Positions 1-9,479 of a stretch of 64,000 bases of DNA are shown piece by piece (within the stretch, counting starts at the first letter, position 1; the number at the start of each line of letters is the position of its first letter). The position numbers were made by a program, and so were the translations under genes. The stretch is from Bifidobacterium mongoliense DSM 21395 (GTDB taxonomy: Bacteria > Actinomycetota > Actinomycetes > Actinomycetales > Bifidobacteriaceae): NCBI RefSeq assembly GCF_000741285.1, contig NZ_JGZE01000001.1, positions 1 through 64,000 of the forward strand, written 5' to 3'. The notes beneath the pieces are model-generated. The model ran no database searches. It saw only the letters and a list, made by a program, of their open reading frames with translations, and was not told the origin of the DNA.

Positions 1-38
1 GCCGGCGTCGGGCCGTGCGGCGGGCGTGCCGTCGACCG

Positions 39-632
39 TCATCGGGCCGCACCGTCCATACCACTCGCCGTGTTCGCCCCGCCCGCATCGTTCGCCTTCT
101 GGCGTTCACGCTGCTCGTCGGCATGCTCGGTCTGTTCCTCGAACGTCTCGACGGTGGGTTCGATGTCCTGCGAATCGATCTTTCCCATGTCCTCGTCCCA
201 CTCCTCCTGCACCACGCGGCTGATCTCCGCGAATGTGGGCAGCGGGAAATCGGGTTGGTACAGCCGCCGGATCTGCGCCACGCAGTCCGTGACGCGTTCG
301 AGTATGTCCGTCATGGGATCGATGTTGCCCGCGGCCTCCTGGCGGCTGAACACATGGATATGCCCCTCCATGATGTCCATGAGGCGCGTAACGGTCTCGT
401 ACTCTTCGTCGCCCAGGTCGCGTACCTCGGCGGAATCATGTTCGGGCCATCCGATGAGTACCGCATCGGCGTATTCGAGCGTGGCCCGCTCGGTGGCCGT
501 GGCGATGCCGTCCTCGATCTGGACCATGAACACGTATCGCACGATGCTGAGCCGTTCGGCCGCGATTTTGAGCGCGAGCCTGCGGTCCGTGACGTCGATG
601 CCGCGATCCGCAGCCAGTTTCAGATCCTTCAT
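39..632 (-). CDS. Conserved hypothetical protein downstream of proA
   Basis: This encodes a 197-residue soluble acidic protein that I do not recognise as a named family. No signal peptide or membrane segment is visible. The body is helical with alternating acidic and hydrophobic residues, and the last 50 or so residues are charged and rich in E, Q and R, so probably disordered. The start is the ATG at 632 ([10 protein letters not shown]), whose ATG overlaps the proA stop as ATGA, which implies translational coupling to proA. A longer in-frame start upstream (MDRIRHG) would lie inside proA and is less likely. In other bifidobacteria a gene at this place usually precedes nadD, but nadD would be outside this window, so that is background knowledge only. 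Confidence 0.75.
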   Translation of the reverse strand: MKDLKLAADRGIDVTDRRLALKIAAERLSIVRYVFMVQIEDGIATATERATLEYADAVLIGWPEHDSAEVRDLGDEEYETVTRLMDIMEGHIHVFSRQEAAGNIDPMTDILERVTDCVAQIRRLYQPDFPLPTFAEISRVVQEEWDEDMGKIDSQDIEPTVETFEEQTEHADEQRERQKANDAGGANTASGMDGAAR

Positions 633-1951
633 GCGCGCACCTGCCCCATGCCGTATCCGATCCATTTCGTGGTCGTCATCTCGCGCAGGCCCATGGGTCC
701 GCGGGCGTACATCTTCTGCGTCGAAATACCCAGTTCCGCGCCGAAACCGAACACCCCTCCGTCGGTGAAGCGCGTCGATGCGTTCACCATGACCACGGCG
801 GAGTCGATGCGTGTGGTGAACCGTTCGACCGCGGAGTAGTCCTCCGCGATGATCGCCTCGGTATGACCCGTGGAATGGCGGTTGATATGCGCGATGGCGT
901 CGTCGAGCGAATCGACGACCTTGACCCCCATGATCAGGGCCAGGTACTCGGTGTCCCAGTCCTCCTCGGTGGCATGACGCAGCTCGACGGGGACGCCGCT
1001 GTCATGGATGATGCCATACGCCGCATCGTCGGAACGCAGCTGCACGCCGGCCTCGCCCAAGGCCCGCGCCACGATCGGCAGGAACCCCGCGGCAGCATCA
1101 CGATGCACGATGAGCTTCTCTGCGGCGTTGCACACGCCCACGCGCTGCGTTTTGGCGTTGATGACGATCGGCACGGCCTTGTCGAAGTCGGCGCTGGCAT
1201 CGATGTAGATGTGGACGTTGCCGGCCCCCGTTTCGATGACGGGCACGGTGGCGTGGCGCACGACGGATTGGATGAGGCCGGCACCGCCGCGGGGCACCAG
1301 GACGTCGACATGCCCGCGGGCTCGCATCATGGAGTCGGCGCCGGGCCTGCCGAACGCATCAACGGACGAGACCATGTTCGGATCGGCGCCATGCGCCCGC
1401 AGCGCGGCATGGACGACCTCCAGGATGGCCTCGTTCGTGTGTCGCGCGGCATGCCCGCCGTACAGGACCACGGCGTTGCCGGATTTGAGGCACAGCGAAG
1501 TCACGTCGACGGTGACGTTGGGCCGAGCCTCGTAGATCATGCCGATCAGCCCCATGGGCACCCGCACCTGATTGAGGCGCAGACCGTCCTCCAGGGTGTA
1601 GCCGCGCACGACCTCGCCTATGGGATCAGGCAGGGAGGCGACGTGCCGCACGCCCTGGGCCGCGTCGGCGATGCGGGGTGCGTCGAACCGGAGACGGTCG
1701 AGCTTGCCCGCATCCATGCCGTCCTTGGTGGCGGCCGCCATATCCACGGCGTTGGCGCGTGCGATGTCAGGAGCGCCATCGACCAGCGCGGCGGCGATCG
1801 CCATCAGCAGTTCGTTCTTGTATGCGGTATGGGCCCTGGCCACGGTGGCACCCGCCGCCGATGCGGCGTCGCATCGCGCGCAGACCCGCGCGAACACGTC
1901 GCCATCCACACCCTGCGCGACTCCGACTTCGGTTTGATCCTCTTGCGTCAT
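629..1951 (-). CDS. proA: Gamma-glutamyl phosphate reductase
   Basis: ProA reduces gamma-glutamyl phosphate to glutamate semialdehyde with NADPH, the second step of proline synthesis in the cytosol. The 440-residue product carries the aldehyde dehydrogenase fold. Visible landmarks are [17 protein letters not shown], the catalytic cysteine in [10 protein letters not shown] (about residue 274), and the conserved C-terminal segment [19 protein letters not shown] take the ATG at 1951 (MTQEDQTE) as start: the upstream open extension runs into the thrC leader and has no ProA similarity. No strong ribosome binding site precedes it. The gene overlaps the following small gene by ATGA and is divergent from thrC. 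The identification is very secure; the exact start is less so. Confidence 0.95.
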   Translation of the reverse strand: MTQEDQTEVGVAQGVDGDVFARVCARCDAASAAGATVARAHTAYKNELLMAIAAALVDGAPDIARANAVDMAAATKDGMDAGKLDRLRFDAPRIADAAQGVRHVASLPDPIGEVVRGYTLEDGLRLNQVRVPMGLIGMIYEARPNVTVDVTSLCLKSGNAVVLYGGHAARHTNEAILEVVHAALRAHGADPNMVSSVDAFGRPGADSMMRARGHVDVLVPRGGAGLIQSVVRHATVPVIETGAGNVHIYIDASADFDKAVPIVINAKTQRVGVCNAAEKLIVHRDAAAGFLPIVARALGEAGVQLRSDDAAYGIIHDSGVPVELRHATEEDWDTEYLALIMGVKVVDSLDDAIAHINRHSTGHTEAIIAEDYSAVERFTTRIDSAVVMVNASTRFTDGGVFGFGAELGISTQKMYARGPMGLREMTTTKWIGYGMGQVRA

Positions 1952-2090
1952 AGGCCACAGTCTACCGCAGGACATGGCCTCGCACCGGGTGCAACGCCCG
2001 TCCGTGAACTCCCCTTGCCCACTCGTACCGGTAGAATCGTGGTCGAACGCCGGCCATACCGCCGGCACCGCACGAGGGTAAGGACGAGAC

Positions 2091-3578
2091 GTGAACACCT
2101 TCCACAGCACACGAAGCACCGACGAGATGCTGACGGCGAGGCAGGCGATCCGCCGGGGACTGGCCGCCGACGGCGGCCTGTACGTCAGCGATGCCATCAC
2201 CGAACACCGGATCGACGTCGCCTCCCTGGTCGGCGCCCCGTACCAACGTATCGCCGCAACCGTGCTCGGCGCGCTCCTGCCGGACTATGACGAGGCGGAA
2301 CTCGCGCAATGCATCGCCGAAGCCTATGGCGAACAATGGTCCGACCCGGCCATCACCCCGCTCAAACCACTGGGCGACGACTACGTCCTGGAATTGTTCA
2401 ACGGACCGACGAGTGCGTTCAAGGACGTCGCGCTGCAGATGCTCCCCCGCCTCATGTCCCGCACCGCCACGAACGCCAAGGAACGCGACGAGAGGATCAT
2501 GATCCTCACCGCGACATCCGGAGACACCGGCAAGGCGGCGCTGTCGGGCTTCGCCGACGTGCCCGGCACCGGCATCACCGTCTTCTACCCCCAGGGCAAG
2601 GTCAGTCCCGTGCAGAAACTGCAGATGACCACCCAGTCGGGCTCCAACGTCACCGTCGCGGCCGTGCGCGGCAACTTCGACGACGCCCAGAGCGCGGTCA
2701 AGGCCATCTTCGCCGACCATGAGCAGGCCCGCCGCCTGGCCGACGAGCACCATGTCGTGCTCTCCTCGGCCAACTCCATCAACATCGGCCGTCTCGCGCC
2801 CCAGGTCGTGTATTACTTCGCCGCATACTGCCAGCTGGTCGAGCGTGGGGACGTATCCGTGGGCGACGGCGTCGAATTCTGCGTCCCGACGGGCAACTTC
2901 GGCGATGTGCTGGCCGGTTACTACGCCAAAATGCTGGGGCTGCCGGTGAAGCACCTCATCGTGGCCAGCGACCGCAACAAGGTCCTCTTCGATTTCCTGA
3001 CCACGGGGACCTACGACCGCAAGCGCCCCTTCTACCAGACGATTTCGCCCTCGATGGACATCCTCGTATCCTCGAACCTCGAACGGATGCTCTACTACAT
3101 GGCCGACCGCGACACCCGTCTCGTGAACATGATGATGAACGATCTGGCCGAGGAGTACGTCTTCGAGACGCCGACCCCGCTGCTCGATAAGATCCGGTCC
3201 CTCTTCGGCTGCGGTTGGGCCGACGAAACTCAGGTACGCGAAGCCATCGGCTCCTGCTGGAACGACCACCACTACGTCATCGACCCGCATACCGCCTGCG
3301 GCTACTTCGTCATGCAGCGCATACCGCGCGACCCCGCCACGCCCCGCGTGCTCCTGAGCACAGCCAGCCCCTACAAGTTCCCCCGTGCGGTGAGCGAATC
3401 GCTTGGATTGGACACCACGGGCACCGACTTCACATGCATGGATACGCTCGCGAAGGCAACCGGCACCACTGCCCCGAAGGCGTTGCGCGATCTCGAATGG
3501 GCGAGCGAGCGATTCGACACGGTCATCGACATCGACCATATGGGCGAACTGGTCTCCCGGGCCGCCGCACACCTCTGA
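2091..3578 (+). CDS. thrC: Threonine synthase
   Basis: This PLP enzyme converts O-phosphohomoserine to threonine. The product is 495 residues, the long threonine synthase form with the N-terminal THR4-like extension. The PLP lysine is Lys111 within [15 protein letters not shown]. The phosphate-binding region [15 protein letters not shown] and the stretch [19 protein letters not shown] are also clear. The ATG at 2091 ([13 protein letters not shown]) fits the usual N-terminus; a GAGGGTAAGGACGAG stretch upstream supplies a purine-rich ribosome binding site. The gene is divergent from proA and convergent with the GntR gene. It has no other threonine genes beside it. Confidence 0.96.
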   Translation: MNTFHSTRSTDEMLTARQAIRRGLAADGGLYVSDAITEHRIDVASLVGAPYQRIAATVLGALLPDYDEAELAQCIAEAYGEQWSDPAITPLKPLGDDYVLELFNGPTSAFKDVALQMLPRLMSRTATNAKERDERIMILTATSGDTGKAALSGFADVPGTGITVFYPQGKVSPVQKLQMTTQSGSNVTVAAVRGNFDDAQSAVKAIFADHEQARRLADEHHVVLSSANSINIGRLAPQVVYYFAAYCQLVERGDVSVGDGVEFCVPTGNFGDVLAGYYAKMLGLPVKHLIVASDRNKVLFDFLTTGTYDRKRPFYQTISPSMDILVSSNLERMLYYMADRDTRLVNMMMNDLAEEYVFETPTPLLDKIRSLFGCGWADETQVREAIGSCWNDHHYVIDPHTACGYFVMQRIPRDPATPRVLLSTASPYKFPRAVSESLGLDTTGTDFTCMDTLAKATGTTAPKALRDLEWASERFDTVIDIDHMGELVSRAAAHL

Positions 3579-3593
3579 TCTCAGCAGGACGGG

Positions 3594-3998
3594 TCAGGAT
3601 TCGGCGCGTCCGGACGGCGGCGCCGGCGCGGCATCGTAACTCGTCTCGAGCATGCCCAGAAGATCCAGCAGCCCAATGCCACCATCCTTCGCCAGCCCGC
3701 TGGCCTGTGCCAGCAACCCCTTGATGCGACGCTCCGCCGAACGGCGCATGATTCGATTGCCCCGCGGCATCACGAACGACCCCTTGCCCTGGACGTTGCG
3801 GACCAGGCCCTCCTCGGCGAGCCGCGCATAGGCCTTGCTCACGGTGAGCACCGATACATGCAGCCTGCGCGCGGTCTCGCGCAATGAGGGCAGCGCCTGT
3901 CCGGACGCAAGTTCGCCGGACAGGATCGCGGCGCGGATCTGCCGCGCGATCTGTTCGTAGATCGCGGTTCCCGAGGTCTTCGAGATACTCAGTCGCAT
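3594..3998 (-). CDS. GntR-family transcriptional regulator, YtrA-like
   Basis: This small repressor (134 residues) has an N-terminal GntR winged helix: YEQIARQIRAAILSGELA, then LPSLRETARRLHVSVLTVSKAYARLAEEGLV and the wing GKGSFV. After it comes only a short helical tail, as in the YtrA subgroup, so there is no large effector domain. The start at 3998 is set by a GGAGGT ribosome binding site seven or so bases upstream. An upstream open extension crosses the promoter and is not credible. YtrA-type regulators usually sit with an ABC transporter they repress; here the gene stands alone between thrC and a HAD phosphatase. The leader contains inverted and direct repeats suited to autoregulation, so the target may be its own promoter or a distant operon. 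Confidence 0.88.
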   Translation of the reverse strand: MRLSISKTSGTAIYEQIARQIRAAILSGELASGQALPSLRETARRLHVSVLTVSKAYARLAEEGLVRNVQGKGSFVMPRGNRIMRRSAERRIKGLLAQASGLAKDGGIGLLDLLGMLETSYDAAPAPPSGRAES

Positions 3999-4029
3999 GT
4001 CCACCTCCGTCATCGTAATGTTATACACG

Positions 4030-4073
4030 ACAGTTAACAGTACGATAACTGTATTATACATATCTATAACAGT
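4030..4073 (-). promoter_or_regulatory. Promoter and probable operator of the GntR gene
   Basis: In this very AT-rich leader the arms ACAGTTA (4030-4036) and TAACTGT (4046-4052) form an inverted repeat. TAACAGT recurs at 4035-4041 and 4067-4073. On the minus strand a perfect TATAAT box (4053-4058) lies among these repeats, so a bound repressor would block RNA polymerase. The repeats and the -10 are seen directly; that the adjacent GntR protein binds here is inference. Confidence 0.6.
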
Positions 4074-4164
4074 GGGTCTTCCGACGAGTCGCGATATGAC
4101 ACGGGAAACCACGGGGCGACAACACCGTATCGGCCGTCGGAACAACACCGACCATCGGCTTGCC

Positions 4165-4839
4165 TCACAGTATCCTGGGGGCTCCCAGGAAGTCGAACAG
4201 CACGCCGTCCGCGACGTCGCTTATCGCAGGCCATTCCCTGTCCGATGAGTCGTCATGCATGGCCCATACCTGCATGCCGATCGATTTGGCGGCCTTCATC
4301 CCCGTGAGCAGATCCTCGAACACCGTGCAGGATTCCGCCTCGACCCCCATCCGGGACGCCGCCAGGCGGTAGACGTCAGGCGATGTCTTGCCCGCACCGC
4401 CTGCTTCCTCGACATCGCATACCACATCGAAGTACGGAGCGATGCCGGTATGCTCCATCGCGGGACCGCGCAAGGCCGGCGGCAACGAAGTCGCGACCGC
4501 CAAGCGGGCGCCGGTGGTTTTGAGGTACCGCAGGTATTCGATGGCGTGCGGCTTGGTCTCCACGACCGTGCCGTAGGCGTGTGCCGCCCGGCTGTTCCAT
4601 TCCGCCATCAACGCCTCGGGAGTATCGTCGAGCTGGAACCGGTGGATGGTGTATTCCGCGATCTGCCGGAACTCCATGGCGGCGACCTTGGCACCGTAAT
4701 CATCGGGCACCGCGAAGCCGCGGGCGTGCAGGAAGTCGGCGTCCACCTGATCCCAGACCCCCATGGAGTCCAGCAACGTACCGTCCAGATCGAAGATCGC
4801 ACCCTTGCCCAGATTCACCAGTTCCGTATCCTGCACCAT
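4165..4839 (-). CDS. HAD-superfamily phosphatase, beta-phosphoglucomutase-like
   Basis: This 224-residue cytosolic hydrolase has the HAD nucleophile motif FDLDGTLLDS (about residues 16-25). Motif II is the threonine in AVATS, motif III is the lysine in GKTSPDVYRLAA, and motif IV is VFEDLLTGMKAA. The helical cap between motifs I and II is of the C1 type, like phosphoglycolate phosphatase and beta-phosphoglucomutase. The substrate cannot be read from sequence. It sits downstream of recN with a gap of 68 bases. The fold assignment is firm and the specificity is unknown. Confidence 0.9.
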   Translation of the reverse strand: MVQDTELVNLGKGAIFDLDGTLLDSMGVWDQVDADFLHARGFAVPDDYGAKVAAMEFRQIAEYTIHRFQLDDTPEALMAEWNSRAAHAYGTVVETKPHAIEYLRYLKTTGARLAVATSLPPALRGPAMEHTGIAPYFDVVCDVEEAGGAGKTSPDVYRLAASRMGVEAESCTVFEDLLTGMKAAKSIGMQVWAMHDDSSDREWPAISDVADGVLFDFLGAPRIL

Positions 4840-4907
4840 CTCAATGCCCTTCTGTTAGACGTCGTGTTCCATTAGCGAGGTCACCTCGGCCACCTCGGCC
4901 ACCACAC

Positions 4908-6620
4908 CTATCCATCGAGGTCGCTCGCCCTGATGAGCTCCCGCGCATGCTCCAGGGAGGTGCGCGATTCGCTGCCCGACAACATCCGGGCGACCTCCCG
5001 TACCCGAGACTCGCCGGAGACCTCGGCCACGGCCGTGACGACGCCGTCGCCCTCGTCGCGTTTGCTCACGACGAATTGGGCGTCGGCCCACGAGGCGACC
5101 TGCGCCAGATGGGTCACGACGATGACCTGCGCGTGGCGAGACAACCGTGCAAGCCGCCGGCCGAGCTCGACCGCGGCCTTGCCTCCGACCCCGGCATCGA
5201 CCTCATCGAAGATGAAGGTGACGGCCGACGCCTCGGGCCGCTGTGCCGCGGCGGACAATTCCAACGCCAGCATCAACCGGCTCAGCTCACCGCCTGAAGC
5301 ACTGCGTCCCATCGACAACTGCGGGCCCGGGGAACGGGTGAAGAGGAAGGCGATGTCATCGCGCCCATGCGCATCGAGCGACTCCCGGCCAGTGCCGGAA
5401 CGCGTCTCCACCCGGACCTCGAGATGGGAACCAGCCATGGCGAGCGCCTCGAGCTCTCGCCCGACCTGTTCCGACAACACCCGGGCAGCCCTGCGCCGCG
5501 CGGCACTCAGGGCATCGGCACACCGCAGGGCCTCGCGGTGCAACTGCACACGCCGCTCCTCAAGCGCGGAGACCTTCTCGGGTGAGGCATCGAGATCCTC
5601 GACCTCGAGAATCGCCTTGTCACGCCACGCGATCACGTCCTGCAGATCCGGCCCCCAGCTGCGGGTGAGTTCGGCCAGCGCATGAATGCGGGCGTTGAGC
5701 CCGTCGAGGTCGTCGACTTTGGGTTCGTCCTCAGACTCTTGGGCCAGCGAGAACACGATGTCGCTCAGATCGGCGTTGAGCGAGTCGAGACGGTCCGCGG
5801 TCTGGGCGAATACGCCATCGAGATGAATGGAACGCAATGCCTGGGACGCATGGGTGATGAGATCGATCGCCCCCTGTTCCCCGGTGTCGACGTCGATCTG
5901 CGAGGAATCCAACGCACCCAACGCGCCCTCGACACCTTGCGAAATCTGTGTGGCGTGTTCGATGCGGGCGCGCTTCTCCTTCAGTTCGACATCCTCACCG
6001 GGTTCCGGATCGACCGCGTTGATCCGGTCGATGGAATCGCGGAGGTAATCGGCACGCTGCCGTACCGACGCCTCCTGGGTGCGCAGCCGGGCCAGACGGT
6101 CATCTACTTCGCGCAACGCATCCCACGCCGCACCGTAGGCACGCAGCTCGTCGTCATCCCCGGCCACCATGTCGAGGAACTCCCGTTGTTTCGCTTCGGC
6201 GGCGATCCTGAGCTGATCGGACTGGCCGTGTATCGTCACCAACTCGCCGGCGATATCGGCGAGCACGGAGCGCGGCACACTGCGCCCTGAGAGCATGGCC
6301 CGGGAACGGCCCGACGCGGGTACGGTACGCGTAAGAAACAGCTCATCGTCATTCTCCTCGAGCACGGCCCCCGCCTCGCGGGCTATGCTCGCGGCCTCGC
6401 CGTCCGGGGCGACGGCGAAGACCCCCTGGACCCACGACTGCTTGGCGTCGCCGCGCACCAGGCCGGTCGAAGGGGTCTGACCTGAAATGAGTCGTATCGC
6501 ATTGAGCAGCATGGATTTACCGGCTCCGGTCTCACCGGTGATGGCGGTCATGCCCCGGGCCGGAGCGAGCAGGGCGTGATGGATCGGCCCCAGATCGCGT
6601 ACCTCAAGCTCCTCAAGCAT
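4908..6620 (-). CDS. recN: DNA repair protein RecN
   Basis: RecN is an SMC-like ATPase that acts at double-strand breaks. The 570-residue product has the usual length and layout. Walker A is GETGAGKSMLLNAIRL (from about residue 29). A long coiled-coil hairpin fills the middle, the ABC signature is SGGELSRLMLALEL, and Walker B is TFIFDEVDAGVGG. The start MLEELEVRDLG overlaps the end of the NAD kinase gene by 8 bases, the ppnK/nadK-recN coupling seen in many actinobacteria. It is probably co-transcribed with NAD kinase. No LexA-like box was noticed in front of it. Confidence 0.96.
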   Translation of the reverse strand: MLEELEVRDLGPIHHALLAPARGMTAITGETGAGKSMLLNAIRLISGQTPSTGLVRGDAKQSWVQGVFAVAPDGEAASIAREAGAVLEENDDELFLTRTVPASGRSRAMLSGRSVPRSVLADIAGELVTIHGQSDQLRIAAEAKQREFLDMVAGDDDELRAYGAAWDALREVDDRLARLRTQEASVRQRADYLRDSIDRINAVDPEPGEDVELKEKRARIEHATQISQGVEGALGALDSSQIDVDTGEQGAIDLITHASQALRSIHLDGVFAQTADRLDSLNADLSDIVFSLAQESEDEPKVDDLDGLNARIHALAELTRSWGPDLQDVIAWRDKAILEVEDLDASPEKVSALEERRVQLHREALRCADALSAARRRAARVLSEQVGRELEALAMAGSHLEVRVETRSGTGRESLDAHGRDDIAFLFTRSPGPQLSMGRSASGGELSRLMLALELSAAAQRPEASAVTFIFDEVDAGVGGKAAVELGRRLARLSRHAQVIVVTHLAQVASWADAQFVVSKRDEGDGVVTAVAEVSGESRVREVARMLSGSESRTSLEHARELIRASDLDG

Positions 6621-7590
6621 GGCGCTCCCCCTGGCCCGTCACATCCGAACCGGAACCCGAACCGAAGTCGACGGCCGAACCGGGCCCAGAATCGCTGCGC
6701 AGGCGGGTCTTGGCGTGATCCTGCTCGCGCCATCCCACCACGGGAAGATTGAACTTCGAGACCAGACGGTTGGTGAACGGCACCCCGGAGAGCCTCGCCA
6801 AATGCAGCGTGTCGTGGGATTCGCGAATCTCCAGGCGCGTGCCTCGGGGCACCTCACGATAGCGCCTGCCGTCGCAGCAGACCCACCCGTTGGATACCGA
6901 CCCTTCCAACACCTCAAGGGAGAAGGTCGACCCGGCGCCGATGATCAGCGGGCGTGAGAACAGGGTATGGGCCGCGATGGGAACCAGCTGCAGCGCCTGG
7001 ACATTGGGCCAGATCACCGGGCCACCGGCCGAGAACGCATAGGCGGTCGAGCCGGTCGGCGTGGAGACGATCATCCCGTCGCAGGAGAACGAGTTCATGG
7101 CGACGCCATCCACCCGCACCGACAGTTCGATCATCTTGCCGCGCTCCGCGGTCTCGAGGGTGATGTCATTGAGCGCCCAGTCCGTGATGGGCGTCTTGGC
7201 CCCGGGCAACCAGATGTCGACGTGCGCGACCATGCGTTCGTCGATGGAGTAATCGTGGTCGGCGATGCGCCGTATGGCCTCGCTCATCTGGAAGCTCTCG
7301 AATTCCGCCAGAAAACCGACATGGCCCAGATTGATGCCCAGAATCGGCACGTCGGTGCAGTAGATGAGCTCGGCTGCCCGCAGAATCGTGCCGTCACCGC
7401 CCAGGACGACGACGATCTCGGTATTGGGCTCCACCGATTCCGTCTTCTCCCCCAACGCCGGCGCGGTGCTGTTGTCGATGACCGAAACGTCAAACCCGGC
7501 GACGACCAACTGTTCGATGGCGTCGGAGACCACGCCTTGCTTCCGTAGACCAGGATGCGTCACCACCACGGCATGCCGACTGCCCATCAT
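6613..7590 (-). CDS. nadK: NAD kinase
   Basis: This enzyme phosphorylates NAD to NADP in the cytosol. The product is 325 residues from the preferred start. It shows the diagnostic GGDG motif in VVVLGGDGTILRAAEL, the ALNDITLE segment, and the glycine- and serine-rich TPTGSTAYAFSAGGP. I place the start at the ATG at 7590 (MMGSRHAVVVTH); the next ATG at 7587 is equally possible and the open frame upstream is intergenic in character. The 3' end overlaps recN. The leader region towards the divergent bactofilin-like gene is about 230 bases and contains a palindrome annotated separately. Confidence 0.95.
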   Translation of the reverse strand: MMGSRHAVVVTHPGLRKQGVVSDAIEQLVVAGFDVSVIDNSTAPALGEKTESVEPNTEIVVVLGGDGTILRAAELIYCTDVPILGINLGHVGFLAEFESFQMSEAIRRIADHDYSIDERMVAHVDIWLPGAKTPITDWALNDITLETAERGKMIELSVRVDGVAMNSFSCDGMIVSTPTGSTAYAFSAGGPVIWPNVQALQLVPIAAHTLFSRPLIIGAGSTFSLEVLEGSVSNGWVCCDGRRYREVPRGTRLEIRESHDTLHLARLSGVPFTNRLVSKFNLPVVGWREQDHAKTRLRSDSGPGSAVDFGSGSGSDVTGQGERHA

Positions 7591-7730
7591 CTTCGCCCCG
7601 TTTCCGCGACACCGTCCATCGCGGTTCCATCCTAGCCGAACGCCGCGCCGACTCCCAGTGAGATGAACGAGGTCGGAGCCGAACATCGCGCCCATGGCGA
7701 GGTACACCCATGAGCCGCACGACAACGAGC

Positions 7731-7750
7731 ATCTGCAGGTTCCTGCAGAT
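7731..7750. promoter_or_regulatory. Perfect 20-bp palindrome in a divergent intergenic region
   Basis: ATCTGCAGGTTCCTGCAGAT has two perfect 9-base arms around TT. It lies between the divergent NAD kinase (start 7590) and the bactofilin-like gene (start 7821), about 70 bases before the latter. Length and symmetry fit a dimeric repressor site. I cannot name the regulator, and the site could serve either direction. Confidence 0.5.
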
Positions 7751-7820
7751 AAGACACCATGACCTTCGACGATATGAGATAACGGAATGGTCCGACGTGG
7801 ATGAACGGTCGGGAGGACGC

Positions 7821-8399
7821 ATGGGCATTCATCTCACATCGTCCGGTGGAACGGTACGCCCCGGATCCTACGGTCTGCTCACGCTCTATGGCGAGCACAC
7901 CTTGGGCCATGGCGTGCGGTTCGAACGCATGGTGCTTCGGGGCACCGCGCACATGCGCGGCGGCACGGCCGGGGAGATCGACTGCGACGCGGGGAACATC
8001 GTGTGTGCCGGCGAGATGCGGGCGAAATCCCTACGTGGGCAAGGATGCCTGCGCGTCAGCGGTGACGCGCATTGCGGCGTATTGGATTTCGTGGGCGATG
8101 TCGATGTCGACGGGACCGTGCGATGTTCGGGGGATGTCAGACTCGTGGGCACGTTGAACGCCCACACGGTGAGCGCGTGCGACCTCGGCATCGAGGGTAC
8201 GGTGCACGCGGATCGGATCACCGGTCGACGCGTCACCATCGCACCCTTCGAGTCGACGTTGCTTGCCCGTCACGGCATCACGCGGTATACGGACCCGAGC
8301 GTCGTGGAAACCGTGGACGGATCGACGGTTCGCGTGTCCGGATTGCGGTGTCAACGACTGTGCGGCACGGTGGTGGATGTCGGTGCGAATGCGACGTAG
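7821..8399 (+). CDS. Bactofilin-like (polymer-forming cytoskeletal) protein
   Basis: This 192-residue protein is built of short repeating beta-strand rungs with regular glycines and small or hydrophobic residues (GDVDVDGTVRCSGDVRLVGTLNA and similar), the pattern of bactofilins. Those proteins form a right-handed beta-helix and polymerise beneath the membrane. The first 25 residues (MGIHLTSSGGTVRPGSYG) are a short lead-in, and the C-terminal third extends beyond the helix. The start at 7821 follows a GGGAGGAC ribosome binding site; an in-frame ATG 37 codons earlier lacks one and would cover the regulatory region. It converges on tlyA with 10 bases between the stops. The beta-helix is visible; a cytoskeletal role is inference. 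Confidence 0.65.
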   Translation: MGIHLTSSGGTVRPGSYGLLTLYGEHTLGHGVRFERMVLRGTAHMRGGTAGEIDCDAGNIVCAGEMRAKSLRGQGCLRVSGDAHCGVLDFVGDVDVDGTVRCSGDVRLVGTLNAHTVSACDLGIEGTVHADRITGRRVTIAPFESTLLARHGITRYTDPSVVETVDGSTVRVSGLRCQRLCGTVVDVGANAT

Positions 8400-8409
8400 A
8401 ACACATCGT

Positions 8410-9312
8410 CTATCGGGAGGATTGCCACATCGCCTCGTCGGCCTCGGTGTCACGCATGTCGAAGGAATGGTCCGAGGAATCCCGTCCACGCCGCCGCGCG
8501 TAGAGCAGATACTCGACGTTGCCCATCGTTCCCTCAATCGGGGACGGGGCGGTGCCGAGCACGTCGAGATCATGGTCCCGTGCGCAGGCGACCACGCGAT
8601 CGAGGGCCCCTTGCCGCGACGCCGGATCGACCACGATGCCGTGCTTGCCTAGATGCCCCTTGCCGACCTCGAACTGTGGCTTGACCAACAGGACCACATC
8701 GGCGCCGTCGCGGGCGATACGTGATATCACGGGTATGACGTAGGTCAGGGAGATGAAAGAGACGTCGGAGACGACCATCTCGGGCAGAAACGGCAGCATC
8801 GCCGCATCGACCTCCCGAATGTTGACTCCGCTCATCTCGATGATGCGCGGATCATTGGCGATGCGGCCATCAAGCTGACCGTGCCCGACATCAAGAGCGA
8901 TGACGCGCCGCGCGCCATGGCGCAGCAACACATCACAGAACCCCCCGGCGGAAGCCCCGATGTCCAGGCAGGTCAGCCCCTCGCCGGATCGCAGACCACA
9001 ATCTTCAAAGGCCGCGAAGGCGCCGAGCAGCTTGTAGGCGCCCCGCGACACGTAATCGTCACCCGCCCGGACGCTCAACGTATCGGCGGCCGTGACCGAA
9101 GTCGATGGCTTGCCCACACGTCGACCGCCCAGCATGACCCGTCCCTCTCGAATCAACGCCTGGGCCTTGGTTCGTGACGGTGCCAGTCCCCGATCCACCA
9201 GAGCCCGATCGGCCCGTACTCCCCGTCGGTCGTGATCCGCACCATCACCGGCATGCGGGTCCTGTGACCACCCGGTGGTGCGATCACCGCGTGGCGCACG
9301 TGCGTCGTTCAT
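8410..9312 (-). CDS. tlyA: TlyA-family rRNA 2'-O-methyltransferase (hemolysin A family)
   Basis: TlyA enzymes methylate ribose in 16S and 23S rRNA with S-adenosylmethionine. In this 300-residue protein an S4 RNA-binding domain follows a 30-residue charged tail (RADRALVDRGLAPSRTKAQALIREGRV). Then comes a FtsJ-type Rossmann fold with the SAM motif CLDIGASAGGFCDVLL, the DVSFISL segment, and KPQFEVGKG carrying a catalytic lysine. The protein is longer than usual at both ends by polar tails. The start at 9312 overlaps the stop of the small upstream gene, so the set HAD phosphatase, small protein, TlyA is probably one message, in the order commonly seen upstream of nadK and recN. Confidence 0.93.
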   Translation of the reverse strand: MNDARAPRGDRTTGWSQDPHAGDGADHDRRGVRADRALVDRGLAPSRTKAQALIREGRVMLGGRRVGKPSTSVTAADTLSVRAGDDYVSRGAYKLLGAFAAFEDCGLRSGEGLTCLDIGASAGGFCDVLLRHGARRVIALDVGHGQLDGRIANDPRIIEMSGVNIREVDAAMLPFLPEMVVSDVSFISLTYVIPVISRIARDGADVVLLVKPQFEVGKGHLGKHGIVVDPASRQGALDRVVACARDHDLDVLGTAPSPIEGTMGNVEYLLYARRRGRDSSDHSFDMRDTEADEAMWQSSR

Positions 9313-9479
9313 GCCCGCTCGCCATCTAGGTCATGCCGAAGCTGTTCCAGCGCTTCAGCATAGGCATGCACCAGCGCGTCATCATCCATGTCCCCACGTC
9401 GGACAAGCTGGGGAAAGCGCTTGAGCGTACCGCCGTCATCGGTCGGCTCATCCGCCGGGGCGGTTCCCTCACCGGTCAT
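9309..9479 (-). CDS. Small acidic conserved hypothetical protein
   Basis: This encodes 56 residues, MTGEGTAPADE onward, with a short helical end (DDALVHAYAEALEQLRHDL). There is no known domain, signal or membrane segment. Its ATG overlaps the upstream HAD gene's stop as ATGA at 9476-9479, and its own stop overlaps the tlyA start, so it is tightly coupled on both sides. The tight packing is the main reason to call it real. A small gene in this position is often left unannotated. Confidence 0.6.
   Translation of the reverse strand: MTGEGTAPADEPTDDGGTLKRFPQLVRRGDMDDDALVHAYAEALEQLRHDLDGERA

Noticed and set aside
1962..3572. Long open minus-strand frame opposite thrC
   Set aside because: Antisense shadow. 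The plus strand encodes a full threonine synthase with its PLP lysine.
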